DNA of 64,000 nucleotides from Apilactobacillus kunkeei (GTDB lineage: Bacteria > Bacillota > Bacilli > Lactobacillales > Lactobacillaceae): positions 62,001 through 126,000 of the forward strand of contig NZ_VBSE01000041.1 of NCBI RefSeq assembly GCF_005930975.1, in the 5' to 3' direction. A program made the position numbers and the translations under genes. Positions 1-8,442 of the stretch are shown piece after piece. Below the pieces are notes generated by a model. The model made no database searches. It was given only the letters and a program-made list of their open reading frames with translations, and was not told the DNA's origin. Position 1 is the first letter of the stretch; every line of letters starts with the position of its first letter.

Positions 1-69
1 GGTGGTTTCCTAGCTGTCCTATTAAGTTTCTTATTTAGCTTAACTGGTCAAATTGAATTGGAAGATTAA
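1..69 (+). CDS. C-terminal end of an unidentified membrane protein (partial)
   Basis: An open frame enters from the left edge and stops at TAA 67-69, leaving 22 residues. They are mostly hydrophobic (GGFLAVLLSFLFSLTG) and end in an acidic tail, QIELED. This looks like a last membrane helix plus a short cytoplasmic tail. A strong terminator follows 13 bases later, which supports a genuine gene end. Too little is present to name the family. Confidence 0.5.
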   Translation, partial: GGFLAVLLSFLFSLTGQIELED

Positions 70-82
70 TCAATGTAAAATG

Positions 83-121
83 ATAACCATCATGTATAAT
101 ATGCATGATGGTTATTTTTTT
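83..121 (+). terminator. Rho-independent terminator
   Basis: A perfect 12-bp inverted repeat (ATAACCATCATG at 83-94 with its complement at 104-115) has a 9-nt loop and is followed by a T run. It ends the clipped gene at the left edge and lies just before the Shine-Dalgarno of the next gene. Confidence 0.85.
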
Positions 122-131
122 GGAGGAAATT

Positions 132-503
132 ATGGATAATAACGAAAGATTTTACGAACCCAAAAACTCAAAAGATGCAATGCGTTTTATCGAACGTTTA
201 TTCAACTCATACAAGGACTCTCCCTTGACTCAATCACTATTGGTTTACCACCAAAAGTTGATTAATCAATTGAGAGACAATATTGAACCCGCTGCTAAAA
301 CCGAAGGAATTGAAAGTCGTGTTAAAGCAGCCCAAAACATGCAACGTATCATGGCTGACTGGGTACAAATCAAGATGGCCGGAAAACCTTATAATGGTCG
401 TATGCACCACTTTGATTTCCAGCCTGATTCAGCTCAACAAAAATTCAAACGAAACAACATTAAACTTTCAAATAACGGTGGTCATCAATCAAGCCGCCAC
501 TAA
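132..503 (+). CDS. Hypothetical protein, 123 aa
   Basis: I do not recognise this protein. The ATG at 132 follows a good Shine-Dalgarno (GGAGGAAATT); an upstream in-frame ATG at 105 lies inside the terminator and is unlikely. The product is soluble, without signal peptide or membrane helix. Its N-terminal two thirds look helical and charged, and its C-terminal tail is basic and rich in Asn, His and Ser (NNGGHQSSRH). It is a single-gene unit between two terminators. Nothing in its context suggests a role. Confidence 0.7.
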   Translation: MDNNERFYEPKNSKDAMRFIERLFNSYKDSPLTQSLLVYHQKLINQLRDNIEPAAKTEGIESRVKAAQNMQRIMADWVQIKMAGKPYNGRMHHFDFQPDSAQQKFKRNNIKLSNNGGHQSSRH

Positions 504-534
504 AAAAAGCCGCTTTTACAAGCGACTTTTTTAT
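502..534. terminator. Convergent terminator
   Basis: A CGCTT/AAGCG stem flanked by A and T runs sits between the convergent hypothetical gene and DHA2 pump gene, and could serve both strands. Confidence 0.65.
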
Positions 535-2030
535 TTACTGTTTTTTCTTCTCATACATAACAAGATATAACAAAGAATTCCGGCAACTATAAAGATGAAA
601 CCATCAGTAATCGCAACACTATCAATTCCTCGATAAAAGGCATTGTGAACGATGGATAACAATGATGGGTTATACATCTTTTGTGCGATTTCACTACCCG
701 CAAATGGTCCAGCATTTTGGAACATGTGCATCAATGAATCACCCATTTTTGAGGTAACTAAGTGATTGTTGTAAGTGTCAGTTAATGCCAATCCTAATAC
801 AACAAGCCCTAAACTGGTACCGAATTGTTTACCCACATTTAGTAATCCAGATGTCATTCCGATTTCCTTTGGTTCAACCGAACTAACAGCGATGTTAGAT
901 GACAGTGGATTAACAAAGGCGTTTGCCAAACCTAAAGTTATAAATGTAGGAATTAAACCATACCAGTGGTTTTGATTTCCTAAGAAAACTGGTAGGACGA
1001 ACATTCCCACACCAGCTAGTATTAAAACGAAACTAATAATTAATCCAGGATTAATCTTAGTAGCAATCTTGCTAGAAATTGGTCCAATCACAAGTGAGAA
1101 GGCACTAATCAACATTAGTTGCGCTCCACTTTGTAATGCAGAATATCCCATGTAGTTTTGTGATAATACAATGATGTAGCTAAATGCCGCATAGATGGCA
1201 ATTCCTAATGTTAAGTTGGAGATAGCACTTCCGACAACTTGTCTGTTTTTAAGCAAACTAAGATCTAACATAGGACTTTCGAAGTGATGTTCCCAAACAG
1301 CAAAAATGGCAATTAGAATCACCCCAGATGCCATTAAGGCAAATACGTGCATATTAAACCAAGAATATCCATAGTGAGTCTCTTTTTGGATTAAACCTAA
1401 AATAATACAGAACATAAATGCAAATGATAATATCATCCCGATAAAATCGATTTTGCCACTATTAAATGTCTTGGAAGTTGGAATGTATCTTGCACTCATG
1501 AATAGCGCAATGACTCCGATCGGAATATTCATCCAAAAGATAGATTCCCAACTAAAGAAACTAAGTAGAATTCCCCCGAACAATGGGCCAAGTGCTGTTG
1601 ATAATCCAGCTACACTTCCCCAAATGCCAAGAGCTAATCCCCTTGATGGTCCTTCAAAGATGTCTGCAATGATACTCATGGAAAGGCTAAGCATTCCGGC
1701 ACCACCAATTCCTTGAATTCCACGGAAGATGATTAACCAAGTAATACTTGGCGCGACACTACATGCTAGTGAGAAAGCAGAGAATAGTACCAAACTAATG
1801 ATAAAAATTCGTTTTCTCCCTATTAAATCCCCTAACTTAGAGATTAAGAATAACACGGCCGCAAACATTAATGTATAAGCATTAATGACCCATTGCAACT
1901 GGCTAAAACTACTGTTAAAGCTAGTCTGAATGGTTGGTAAAGCAACGTTTACAACGGTCACATCCAAAAGACCCATGAAAAATCCTAGACAGACTGCGAC
2001 CAGTGCAAACCATTTATTTCGACTTTGCAT
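531..2030 (-). CDS. DHA2-family MFS multidrug efflux transporter (EmrB/QacA type)
   Basis: This is a proton-driven drug exporter of the 14-helix DHA2 branch; 499 aa is normal for the family. Visible signatures are the N-terminal helix with LLDVTVVNVALPTIQ, the loop 2-3 motif KLGDLIGRKR near residue 65-75, and the antiporter motif LGPLFGGILLSFFSWESIFWMNIPIG near residue 145-170. The ATG at 2030 has a good Shine-Dalgarno (AAGGAG). The gene is monocistronic, runs opposite to its left neighbour, and has an unusually structured leader and an upstream dyad, which suggests regulated expression. The substrate cannot be told from sequence. Confidence 0.9.
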   Translation of the reverse strand: MQSRNKWFALVAVCLGFFMGLLDVTVVNVALPTIQTSFNSSFSQLQWVINAYTLMFAAVLFLISKLGDLIGRKRIFIISLVLFSAFSLACSVAPSITWLIIFRGIQGIGGAGMLSLSMSIIADIFEGPSRGLALGIWGSVAGLSTALGPLFGGILLSFFSWESIFWMNIPIGVIALFMSARYIPTSKTFNSGKIDFIGMILSFAFMFCIILGLIQKETHYGYSWFNMHVFALMASGVILIAIFAVWEHHFESPMLDLSLLKNRQVVGSAISNLTLGIAIYAAFSYIIVLSQNYMGYSALQSGAQLMLISAFSLVIGPISSKIATKINPGLIISFVLILAGVGMFVLPVFLGNQNHWYGLIPTFITLGLANAFVNPLSSNIAVSSVEPKEIGMTSGLLNVGKQFGTSLGLVVLGLALTDTYNNHLVTSKMGDSLMHMFQNAGPFAGSEIAQKMYNPSLLSIVHNAFYRGIDSVAITDGFIFIVAGILCYILLCMRRKNSK

Positions 2031-2044
2031 AACAAGTCTCCTTC

Positions 2045-2126
2045 GTATAATATTTCCTTCGCGCCTATCTAACGCGAGCCCACCTATCGATATGACTATC
2101 GATTGTTCCCACCGAGGAAACTATAC
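2045..2126 (-). promoter_or_regulatory. Structured 5' leader of the DHA2 pump gene, class unknown
   Basis: Read on the minus strand, GTATA plus TTTCC near 2116-2126 pair with GGAAA plus TATAC near 2045-2058, closing an outer stem with a small internal loop. Inside are two further arms: ATCGATA/TATCGAT around 2086-2104, and CGCG/CGCG around 2060-2076. The closing stem ends a few bases before the Shine-Dalgarno. I could not match it to TPP, FMN, SAM, purine, Mn (yybP), guanidine or T-box consensus elements. A riboswitch or translational control element is an inference. Confidence 0.45.
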
Positions 2127-2170
2127 CTTTTTCACTAATATAATATATTACATTAATATTATATTTTCGA

Positions 2171-2191
2171 CTAGTAAAAGCTATTTACTAG
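2171..2191. promoter_or_regulatory. Perfect dyad, candidate operator of the DHA2 pump
   Basis: CTAGTAAA at 2171-2178 is mirrored exactly by TTTACTAG at 2184-2191 with a 5-bp spacer. It lies between the divergent DHA2 pump and a small hypothetical gene, in AT-rich DNA where promoters are expected. The size and symmetry fit a dimeric repressor site; the regulator is not identified. Confidence 0.4.
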
Positions 2192-2248
2192 CAAGTTAAC
2201 CCACCTATTTGTATAATAATCTTCTATTAAAGAATAGGTGGTGGATTG

Positions 2249-2521
2249 ATGAATTACGATAAATATTTAGATGATTTAAACTATGAGGCTGCTGACACTG
2301 TCTTGGGTAGTGTCATGAGTGCGGCTGGTTTTCCTAAAATCGAAAATATTGAGGATGCTTGTGACGTCGCATACCTATCAGGAAACGAATCCGATCGAAA
2401 AATCATCGAACAATATCAGCCCATGTTTTATAACACCACAGAACACCGTCTTGTGAACAAACAAGATGTTATAAGTATCATTAATCAACTAAACACACAA
2501 AAAAGTGAAACCAAAAAATGA
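2249..2521 (+). CDS. Hypothetical protein, 90 aa
   Basis: This is a small acidic soluble protein that I do not recognise. It has no signal peptide or membrane segment, and an Asp/Tyr-rich N-terminus (MNYDKYLDDLNYE). The ATG at 2249 is preceded by AGGTGGTGG; a TTG directly before it is less likely. It is transcribed divergently from the DHA2 pump and shares the dyad-containing intergenic region. It ends in its own terminator, so it appears monocistronic. Confidence 0.65.
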   Translation: MNYDKYLDDLNYEAADTVLGSVMSAAGFPKIENIEDACDVAYLSGNESDRKIIEQYQPMFYNTTEHRLVNKQDVISIINQLNTQKSETKK

Positions 2522-2534
2522 TTTCACTTTTTAT
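2504..2534 (+). terminator. Terminator
   Basis: An AGTGAAA/TTTCACT stem overlaps the last codons of the small gene and is followed by a T run. Confidence 0.65.
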
Positions 2535-2605
2535 CTGATATGATTTTAATTTTAATTCAATAAGTGATAATCTAACAATTGTAGACAAATAAAGGAGGGA
2601 TGGAA

Positions 2606-3316
2606 ATGAAACTATTATTAGGTGAATTTATTGGAACCTACATAATGTTATCTTTAGGATTAGTAACTAGTGTTATCATTAACTACTTCTTATTTCCAAA
2701 AGGACAAAACCGCTTTATTACCGGCTTTTACTGGGGAATTAGTATCCTTATCCCATCCCTTTTAACGACTTTCTTTTTCGGCACCGCAGAATACAATCCG
2801 GTTGTTTCACTAACCCTAGCCGTTAATCATCAAATACACTGGTTACTAATGATTGGTGAAGTACTTACCCAAATTTTAGGTGCTTGGCTAGCATCATTAA
2901 CCGTTAAGGCAGTTTGGTCTAAATGGCTAGCTAGCCTTCCGTTGAACTTGAACTTCTATGCAACTGTCCCTCGTGACGTCAACAATTGGAAGCGTAACTT
3001 CAAGTGGGAAATCATTGGTACTTTTTTGATTATCGTTAATACAGAAATGCAAAATGACATCAATGCCCAATGGTGGATCAAGACCTTATTCTCATCATTA
3101 CTAATGATGATTATTATAAGTATCGTTGCTCCAATCACTGGGGCCGCATTCAATCCAACCCGTGATTTAGTTCCTCGTTTCTTCTTTTCCAGAACATACG
3201 ATAAACGTCTATCACAATGGAGATATGCGGTGGTCCCTTTCTTAGGACCTATCATTGGTGCCATTTTAGGAATTATTTTTTCTGTTATCTTTAGTCATCT
3301 TGTTTACAAGTCATGA
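2606..3316 (+). CDS. MIP-family channel (aquaglyceroporin-like) with altered NPA motifs
   Basis: A 236-aa integral membrane channel of the aquaporin/glycerol facilitator family, with about six helices plus two half-helices. The N-terminus LLGEFIGTY is typical. The first pore motif is NPV (residues 64-66) and the second is NPT followed by RDLVPR (from 183), in place of NPA. The Asp after the second motif is the glycerol-facilitator signature. ATG 2606 is preferred over ATG 2600, because 2600 touches the GGAGG. The last 26 bases overlap the convergent degV gene. Substrate is probably glycerol or another small neutral solute; this is inferred. Confidence 0.8.
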   Translation: MKLLLGEFIGTYIMLSLGLVTSVIINYFLFPKGQNRFITGFYWGISILIPSLLTTFFFGTAEYNPVVSLTLAVNHQIHWLLMIGEVLTQILGAWLASLTVKAVWSKWLASLPLNLNFYATVPRDVNNWKRNFKWEIIGTFLIIVNTEMQNDINAQWWIKTLFSSLLMMIIISIVAPITGAAFNPTRDLVPRFFFSRTYDKRLSQWRYAVVPFLGPIIGAILGIIFSVIFSHLVYKS

Positions 3317-4139
3317 TAGCAAATGCATTTTCACCGGTATGAACTGAAACAATTGATGAAGTATATTGGACTAATACGTTAACGTTTGGGAATTGTTCTT
3401 CCAGACGTTTTTTTAATGCCATCGCAAATTCGTCATTACCAGTGTAACTGATACCTATGAATTTATAATGAGTATTGGCATTAGTTTCAAAGAATTGATC
3501 TAACCACTTAGAAATAGTCTTCTTACCGCGACCCTTTAGTTGTAATTTTAGGTCATCTGGTAATAACTGGAAGACAACGTGAAGATTCATCATTTTAGAG
3601 ATGATACCAGTAGCCTTACTGATACGGCCACCCTTTACAAGATTTTCCAGTGTACTTACACCGATATACAGTTCAGAATTTTCAATATCATGATTAACGT
3701 GTTCAATGATTTGTTCACGCGTGTAATCACCTGATTGAGCCATCTTAGCAGCTTCAATTACTAGAAAACCTAAACTTTGATCAATGTAGTGAGTGTTAAT
3801 CACTTTAACATCACCATCAGCAATTTCACTTGCTTGACTAGCTGCATGGACAGTACCGCTCAACAAGTCAGTCATGTGTAATGATAAGACGATGTCACCA
3901 TCCTTGGTTAATTCATTGTATACTTCAACGAATTGACCGATTGAAGGTTGACTGGTAGTAGGAAAGTCACCCTTTGGATTTTCTTTAATGTATTGAATTA
4001 ATTTTTCTCCATCCATATCAATACCGTCTTGATAAGCTTGCGTACCAATATTAACATTTAATGGAATTACTTTAATGTCGTATTTATTAACAGTTTCTTG
4101 TGGAATTAAAGCTGTTGAATCCGTCACAATTTTAATCAT
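3291..4139 (-). CDS. DegV family fatty-acid-binding protein (FakB-like)
   Basis: A 282-aa two-domain DegV/FakB protein. The family binds a fatty acid and presents it to the FakA kinase so that exogenous fatty acids can enter phospholipid synthesis. The N-terminus IKIVTDSTALI is the family hallmark, and the FPTTSQPS segment near residue 90 matches the conserved TSQPS ligand loop. No FakA (DAK-domain) partner lies in the window. It is a single gene whose 3' end overlaps the convergent channel gene. Confidence 0.9.
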   Translation of the reverse strand: MIKIVTDSTALIPQETVNKYDIKVIPLNVNIGTQAYQDGIDMDGEKLIQYIKENPKGDFPTTSQPSIGQFVEVYNELTKDGDIVLSLHMTDLLSGTVHAASQASEIADGDVKVINTHYIDQSLGFLVIEAAKMAQSGDYTREQIIEHVNHDIENSELYIGVSTLENLVKGGRISKATGIISKMMNLHVVFQLLPDDLKLQLKGRGKKTISKWLDQFFETNANTHYKFIGISYTGNDEFAMALKKRLEEQFPNVNVLVQYTSSIVSVHTGENAFAIMTCKQDD

Positions 4140-4239
4140 GTTATATCTCCTCGAATTCTTATTCTAACTATATGATAACGGTATTTATAATATTTTTCAG
4201 TAATTATTTATCTAAATTAGAGTTTTTTCGTAAAAATAA

Positions 4240-4270
4240 AAAAAGCCACCTATGTCCGGTAGCTTTTCAT
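4240..4270 (-). terminator. Terminator
   Basis: On the minus strand a GCTACC/GGTGGC stem is followed by a long T run, just downstream of the DUF2798 gene. Confidence 0.75.
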
Positions 4271-4272
4271 GA

Positions 4273-4746
4273 TTAATTTTCATCGATTGCGGATTGAATC
4301 TTACCTAATAGCATGCGACAAATTGGCCCAACAATCACTAATTGTAGTGGTAATGCGAGGCATAGGTTTAAAATCCATGCGCGTCCGTACATTGACCATG
4401 TGATGTTTTCAAAACCAAAAGTAACAATGATACCGAATAGCGACATGAAAGTTACCATACCAAGTACCATCATAGTAGAAATACATAGTGCAATCTTAAT
4501 TGGTGTTTGTTCCCATTCTGGTTTAAATATATAATTGAAAAAGATAGCTTTAACGACTGGACCAACTAACACTAAATCTAAGATGGCGGCAACTACTAAT
4601 GCCAGTGGGTATCCCACTAACACTTCGACGATAAAACCAGCGTGGATTCCGCTAGCCATCGCGATATTATATGCTTCCATAATGATAACCATAAGACCGG
4701 CCATCATACCTGTAAACATCAATTCTTCTTTAAATCCTCTAGGCAT
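4273..4746 (-). CDS. DUF2798 family membrane protein with internal duplication
   Basis: A 157-aa four-helix membrane protein made of two similar halves. Each half ends in the same pattern: LVLVGPVVKAIFF around residue 60-70 and LVIVGPICRMLLG around residue 138-150. This matches DUF2798 proteins, which often contain two copies of the domain. Function is unknown in the family. ATG 4746 lies behind AAAGGGG. It has its own terminator and is apparently monocistronic. Confidence 0.75.
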   Translation of the reverse strand: MPRGFKEELMFTGMMAGLMVIIMEAYNIAMASGIHAGFIVEVLVGYPLALVVAAILDLVLVGPVVKAIFFNYIFKPEWEQTPIKIALCISTMMVLGMVTFMSLFGIIVTFGFENITWSMYGRAWILNLCLALPLQLVIVGPICRMLLGKIQSAIDEN

Positions 4747-4861
4747 AAATATACCCCTTTCTTTTATCTCTATTATTTAGCCTAGCACATCAAAATTTTT
4801 TTCATAAGTTACAATTTGATTACAAATTACATATCAATTCTAACCAAAAGGAGGAACCATC

Positions 4862-7222
4862 TTGAATCGAATTGGAATCAGAGATCTAGTTGAATTCACA
4901 CTCCGCAGTGGTGATCTAAATGCCCGATTAAACAGCTCCAATACTGCTAGGAAAGGTGCTCAAATTCACCGAAAACTTCAAAAAAGTAAATATACACATT
5001 TTGAGAGCGAGTACTATTTGGATACAAAATTAAAAATTAACAATATCGATTTTCATATTGAAGGTCGTGCGGATGGTGTCTTAATAGACGGTGAAAATGC
5101 TGAAATTATTGAAATTAAGACTTCTGATGTTGAATTCCAAGACTTACCTGAAAGCATCATGGCACTTTACTGGGGACAAGTGAAAGTCTACGCCTATCTT
5201 TTGATGCAAAAATTCGATAAGTTAGACTCAGTGAAATTGACCCTAACCTACGTTCAAACACCTGATGAAACTATTAGCGATAAAAAAATCACCATCAATC
5301 GTAATGAAGCCAAAAAGTTTTTTGATGACCTAATCACAGAGTACGAAGAGTGGTTGAAGTTAAGAACCGATATCATTAAAGAACGAAACAAGACCGCCAA
5401 TCAAATGAGTTTCCCATTTAAGGAGTTCCGTCATGGACAACGTAACTTCTCCGCAGTGGTCTATAAAACAATTGCTAACCATAAGCACCTGTTTGCACAA
5501 GCCCCAACCGGAACTGGTAAGACAATTTCAACTCTTTTTCCCGCTGTTAAATCAATGGGACAGCAATTATCCAATCGCATCTTCTACTTGACCGCTAAAC
5601 AAAGCACTCGCATTGTCGCTAAAGAAGCAATGGACTTGATGATGAATAAGGGACTAAAGGCTAAGACAATCACCCTAACCGCTAAAGAAAAGATTACCTT
5701 TGAGACTGAAAAGGATTTGAAGCCGGAAGATAATCCATACATGATCGGATACTATGATCGGTTAAAACCGGCAATCAAGGATGTGTTAGAACATGTGGAC
5801 CAAATCGACTTCGACATCATCCAACAATACGCCGAACAATACAAGATTGACCCTTTTGAGTTCTCACTAGACCTGAGTCAATTCTGCGATGTCATCATTT
5901 GCGACTACAACTACCTATTCGATCCACAAGTGCACCTCCAACGTTTCTTCACAGTCGAAGATCCCAATAATATCTTCTTAATAGATGAAGCACATAACCT
6001 GGTCAGCCGTTCTCGCGACATGTATTCAACGGCTATTTCCAACAAGGTTCTACCTGATTTAATTAAAGCCACTAAGGATCAAGATGACAACGAAAGATTG
6101 CATAAAGCATTAAAATCTTTTCGTCGTTCATACACATTAAACATCAAACCATTAACCGAAAGTGACGAGGAGTACGTCCACTTGGATAATCCACCAAGCG
6201 CTTTTGTTAAACAGCTTAATAAGCTTTGTGATGTCATCTCCGATTGGCTGGGTAAAGAAGAGAAAGACGAGGAATTAAATGACGCCATCGTCGATTACTA
6301 CTTCAACCTACTTAGTTTTCAACGTATCTACGAACTATACGATGAAACGTTTAAGACCAGAATATTTTATGACCGAGAGCAAAATGTCATTATAAAGCTA
6401 TTCTGTATGGACCCTAGTCCATTTATCGGTGAATCACTCAACCTTGGTGGTAGTGCTATCTTATTCTCAGCTACCCTATCACCAATGGACTACTATCAAA
6501 GAGTCTTAGGGGATGAGGAAGACAGCCTAGTCTATGAAATTGATTCTCCGTTTGATCCGAAAAACCAACAGGTAATTATTACCAATTATATTCAAACTAC
6601 TTATGCCCAGCGAAAGAATAGTATTAGACCAATTATTGATACCATCAATGCGATGATTAGTAGTAAGATTGGTCATTATCTAATCTTCTTGCCATCTGGT
6701 AAGTATCTAAACGATGTCGTCGAAGCATTTGAAAAGCAAAATCAAACCGTCGACGTCCTAGTCCAGGAAAGTGAAATGAGTCCCGAGGAAAGACAATCAT
6801 TCATTGATACCTTTAAACAAAATGATGATAGTACATTGGTTGGTTTTGCTCTGCTGGGTGGAATCTTCTGTGAAGGAATTGATCTTAAGGGCAGTCATCT
6901 AATTGGTGTCGGTATTGTCTCAGTTGGTTTGCCAGGATTAAATCCAGAAAACGACCTCATCAAGTACTTCTTTGATGCTGAAAATGGTCATGGATTTGAC
7001 TTTGCATATCAACTACCGGGATTAAACAATGTCTTTCAGGCTGCTGGTCGACTGATTCGAACTAACCATGATGTCGGAAACGTCGTTTTAATGGATCAAC
7101 GATTTAAACAAAATCGTTACCAAAAATCATTCCCAAGAAACTGGCATGATGGTCAATTATCGACATCTTTTAACATCAATCAAACTAAACAAAAACTGAA
7201 ACATTTTTGGCAACAACACTAA
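4862..7222 (+). CDS. DinG/XPD-type helicase with N-terminal PD-(D/E)XK nuclease domain, Fe-S cysteines lost
   Basis: A 786-aa superfamily 2 DNA helicase. Residues 1-180 look like a PD-(D/E)XK nuclease: GRADGVLIDG followed by EIIEIKTSD gives the D...ExK core. The helicase has Walker A APTGTGKT at 214-221, DEAH at 375-378 and a C-terminal QAAGRLIR motif. Relatives of this architecture carry four cysteines for an Fe-S cluster, in KxKICF, CNPE, CPYA and CPFE contexts. Here these read KITF, DLKPE, NPYM and DPFE, so none remains. The start is TTG behind AAGGAGG with 8-nt spacing. A role in DNA repair or replication is likely but inferred. Confidence 0.85.
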   Translation: MNRIGIRDLVEFTLRSGDLNARLNSSNTARKGAQIHRKLQKSKYTHFESEYYLDTKLKINNIDFHIEGRADGVLIDGENAEIIEIKTSDVEFQDLPESIMALYWGQVKVYAYLLMQKFDKLDSVKLTLTYVQTPDETISDKKITINRNEAKKFFDDLITEYEEWLKLRTDIIKERNKTANQMSFPFKEFRHGQRNFSAVVYKTIANHKHLFAQAPTGTGKTISTLFPAVKSMGQQLSNRIFYLTAKQSTRIVAKEAMDLMMNKGLKAKTITLTAKEKITFETEKDLKPEDNPYMIGYYDRLKPAIKDVLEHVDQIDFDIIQQYAEQYKIDPFEFSLDLSQFCDVIICDYNYLFDPQVHLQRFFTVEDPNNIFLIDEAHNLVSRSRDMYSTAISNKVLPDLIKATKDQDDNERLHKALKSFRRSYTLNIKPLTESDEEYVHLDNPPSAFVKQLNKLCDVISDWLGKEEKDEELNDAIVDYYFNLLSFQRIYELYDETFKTRIFYDREQNVIIKLFCMDPSPFIGESLNLGGSAILFSATLSPMDYYQRVLGDEEDSLVYEIDSPFDPKNQQVIITNYIQTTYAQRKNSIRPIIDTINAMISSKIGHYLIFLPSGKYLNDVVEAFEKQNQTVDVLVQESEMSPEERQSFIDTFKQNDDSTLVGFALLGGIFCEGIDLKGSHLIGVGIVSVGLPGLNPENDLIKYFFDAENGHGFDFAYQLPGLNNVFQAAGRLIRTNHDVGNVVLMDQRFKQNRYQKSFPRNWHDGQLSTSFNINQTKQKLKHFWQQH

Positions 7223-7259
7223 AAAAAGACTTACGGAAAATTCGCAAGTCTTTTTTTAT
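7223..7259. terminator. Convergent terminator
   Basis: AAAGACTT and AAGTCTTT form a stem around a 10-nt loop with A and T runs either side, between two convergent genes. Confidence 0.8.
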
Positions 7260-7262
7260 TAA

Positions 7263-8297
7263 TTATTTTTCTCGTGCGACACAGACACCTTCAGGAACAT
7301 GAACATCTTTTTGCACAACAGTTAGTTTACCGCTGTTAGTATCACGTTCGTATAAAGTAGCATCGTTAGTGTTTTGATTAACAACAACCATGAACTTTTC
7401 ATCGCTACTGAAGTTAAAGTCACGTGGGAAGTCACCTTCAGTGCTTGCTAATTGAATTAGTTCAACCTTACCGTTGTCATTTACTTCAAAAACAGCAATA
7501 CTGTTGTTACCTCGGTTTGAAACATAGACAAACTTACCATCACTGGATAAACGAATAGCAGCGGCACCGTTGTGTTCTGTCCAGTCATCTGGAATAGTAG
7601 CAACGATGTGATCTAGGTGGAAGCTACCATCAGTCTTATCGTAATTAACGACGGCTAACTTACTGCTTAATTCACCGACGATGAATGCAACGTGTTTTTG
7701 TTCATCGAAGACAACATGACGTGGACCAAATCCAGCTTCCATCTTTAATGTAGAAACTTCGGTTAATTCACCATTGTCTGCGATATCGTATACGTAAACC
7801 ATGTCTTGGCCTAAGTCAACAACGACTAGACGACCATCTGGAGTTAAGTCAGCATAGTGAGGATGTGCACCACTTTGTTGTTCTGGACGTGGACCAACAT
7901 TACCTTCGTGAACAACCTTGTTTAAGTATGATAGTGAACCGTCTTCTTCAATTTTATATACCATTACTTCACCGGTGTGGTAGTTAGCAGTGTAAACAAA
8001 TTGACGACCTTCATCAACAGTAATGTATGCTGGGTTGGTATCTTCGTTTAAACAAACATTGATTTCATTAGCGGGACGAGTTGAATTATCTAGTGCTAAT
8101 GCACCACCTTTACCATTGTCACCCTTATCGATGGCATATAAACGGTTGGCTTTTGAAACAGCTACATATGTTGGGTTACCAGCTTTGGCAACCAATTGTA
8201 AATTTTGTAATTGCTTTTTGTTTTCATCTAATTCGATTTCATAAATACCTTCACTTGTATCTCTAGTGTAAGTACCGATTAAGAATTTTTCAGTCAT
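7263..8297 (-). CDS. Lactonase family protein (6-phosphogluconolactonase-like, seven-bladed beta-propeller)
   Basis: A 344-aa cytoplasmic protein of the YbhE/Pgl lactonase family. These hydrolyse 6-phosphogluconolactone in the oxidative pentose phosphate pathway. The start (MTEKFLIGTYT) and the repeated blade motifs (YVAVSKANRLYAI, YITVDEGRQFVYTANY, HYADLTPDGRLVVVDLG, FVYVSNRGNNSIAVF) are characteristic, as is the GPRH segment near residue 200. In heterofermentative lactobacilli this enzyme would serve the phosphoketolase pathway. It is a single gene; the opposite flank holds the mmuP T-box. Confidence 0.85.
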   Translation of the reverse strand: MTEKFLIGTYTRDTSEGIYEIELDENKKQLQNLQLVAKAGNPTYVAVSKANRLYAIDKGDNGKGGALALDNSTRPANEINVCLNEDTNPAYITVDEGRQFVYTANYHTGEVMVYKIEEDGSLSYLNKVVHEGNVGPRPEQQSGAHPHYADLTPDGRLVVVDLGQDMVYVYDIADNGELTEVSTLKMEAGFGPRHVVFDEQKHVAFIVGELSSKLAVVNYDKTDGSFHLDHIVATIPDDWTEHNGAAAIRLSSDGKFVYVSNRGNNSIAVFEVNDNGKVELIQLASTEGDFPRDFNFSSDEKFMVVVNQNTNDATLYERDTNSGKLTVVQKDVHVPEGVCVAREK

Positions 8298-8392
8298 AAT
8301 TAAATCTCACTTTCGCTTAAAATTTAATATCTCCCTTCTATTATTGCATATTTTGACACTAATGCTAAATAGTTAATTCAAAAAATTTATCC

Positions 8393-8420
8393 TTGAAAAA
8401 TTTTATAATGTATATATAAT
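8393..8420 (+). promoter_or_regulatory. Promoter of the mmuP-mmuM operon
   Basis: TTGAAA (8393-8398) and TATAAT (8415-8420) are spaced by 16 bp, just ahead of the T-box leader. Confidence 0.6.
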
Positions 8421-8442
8421 TAAAAATAAATTATAATATATT

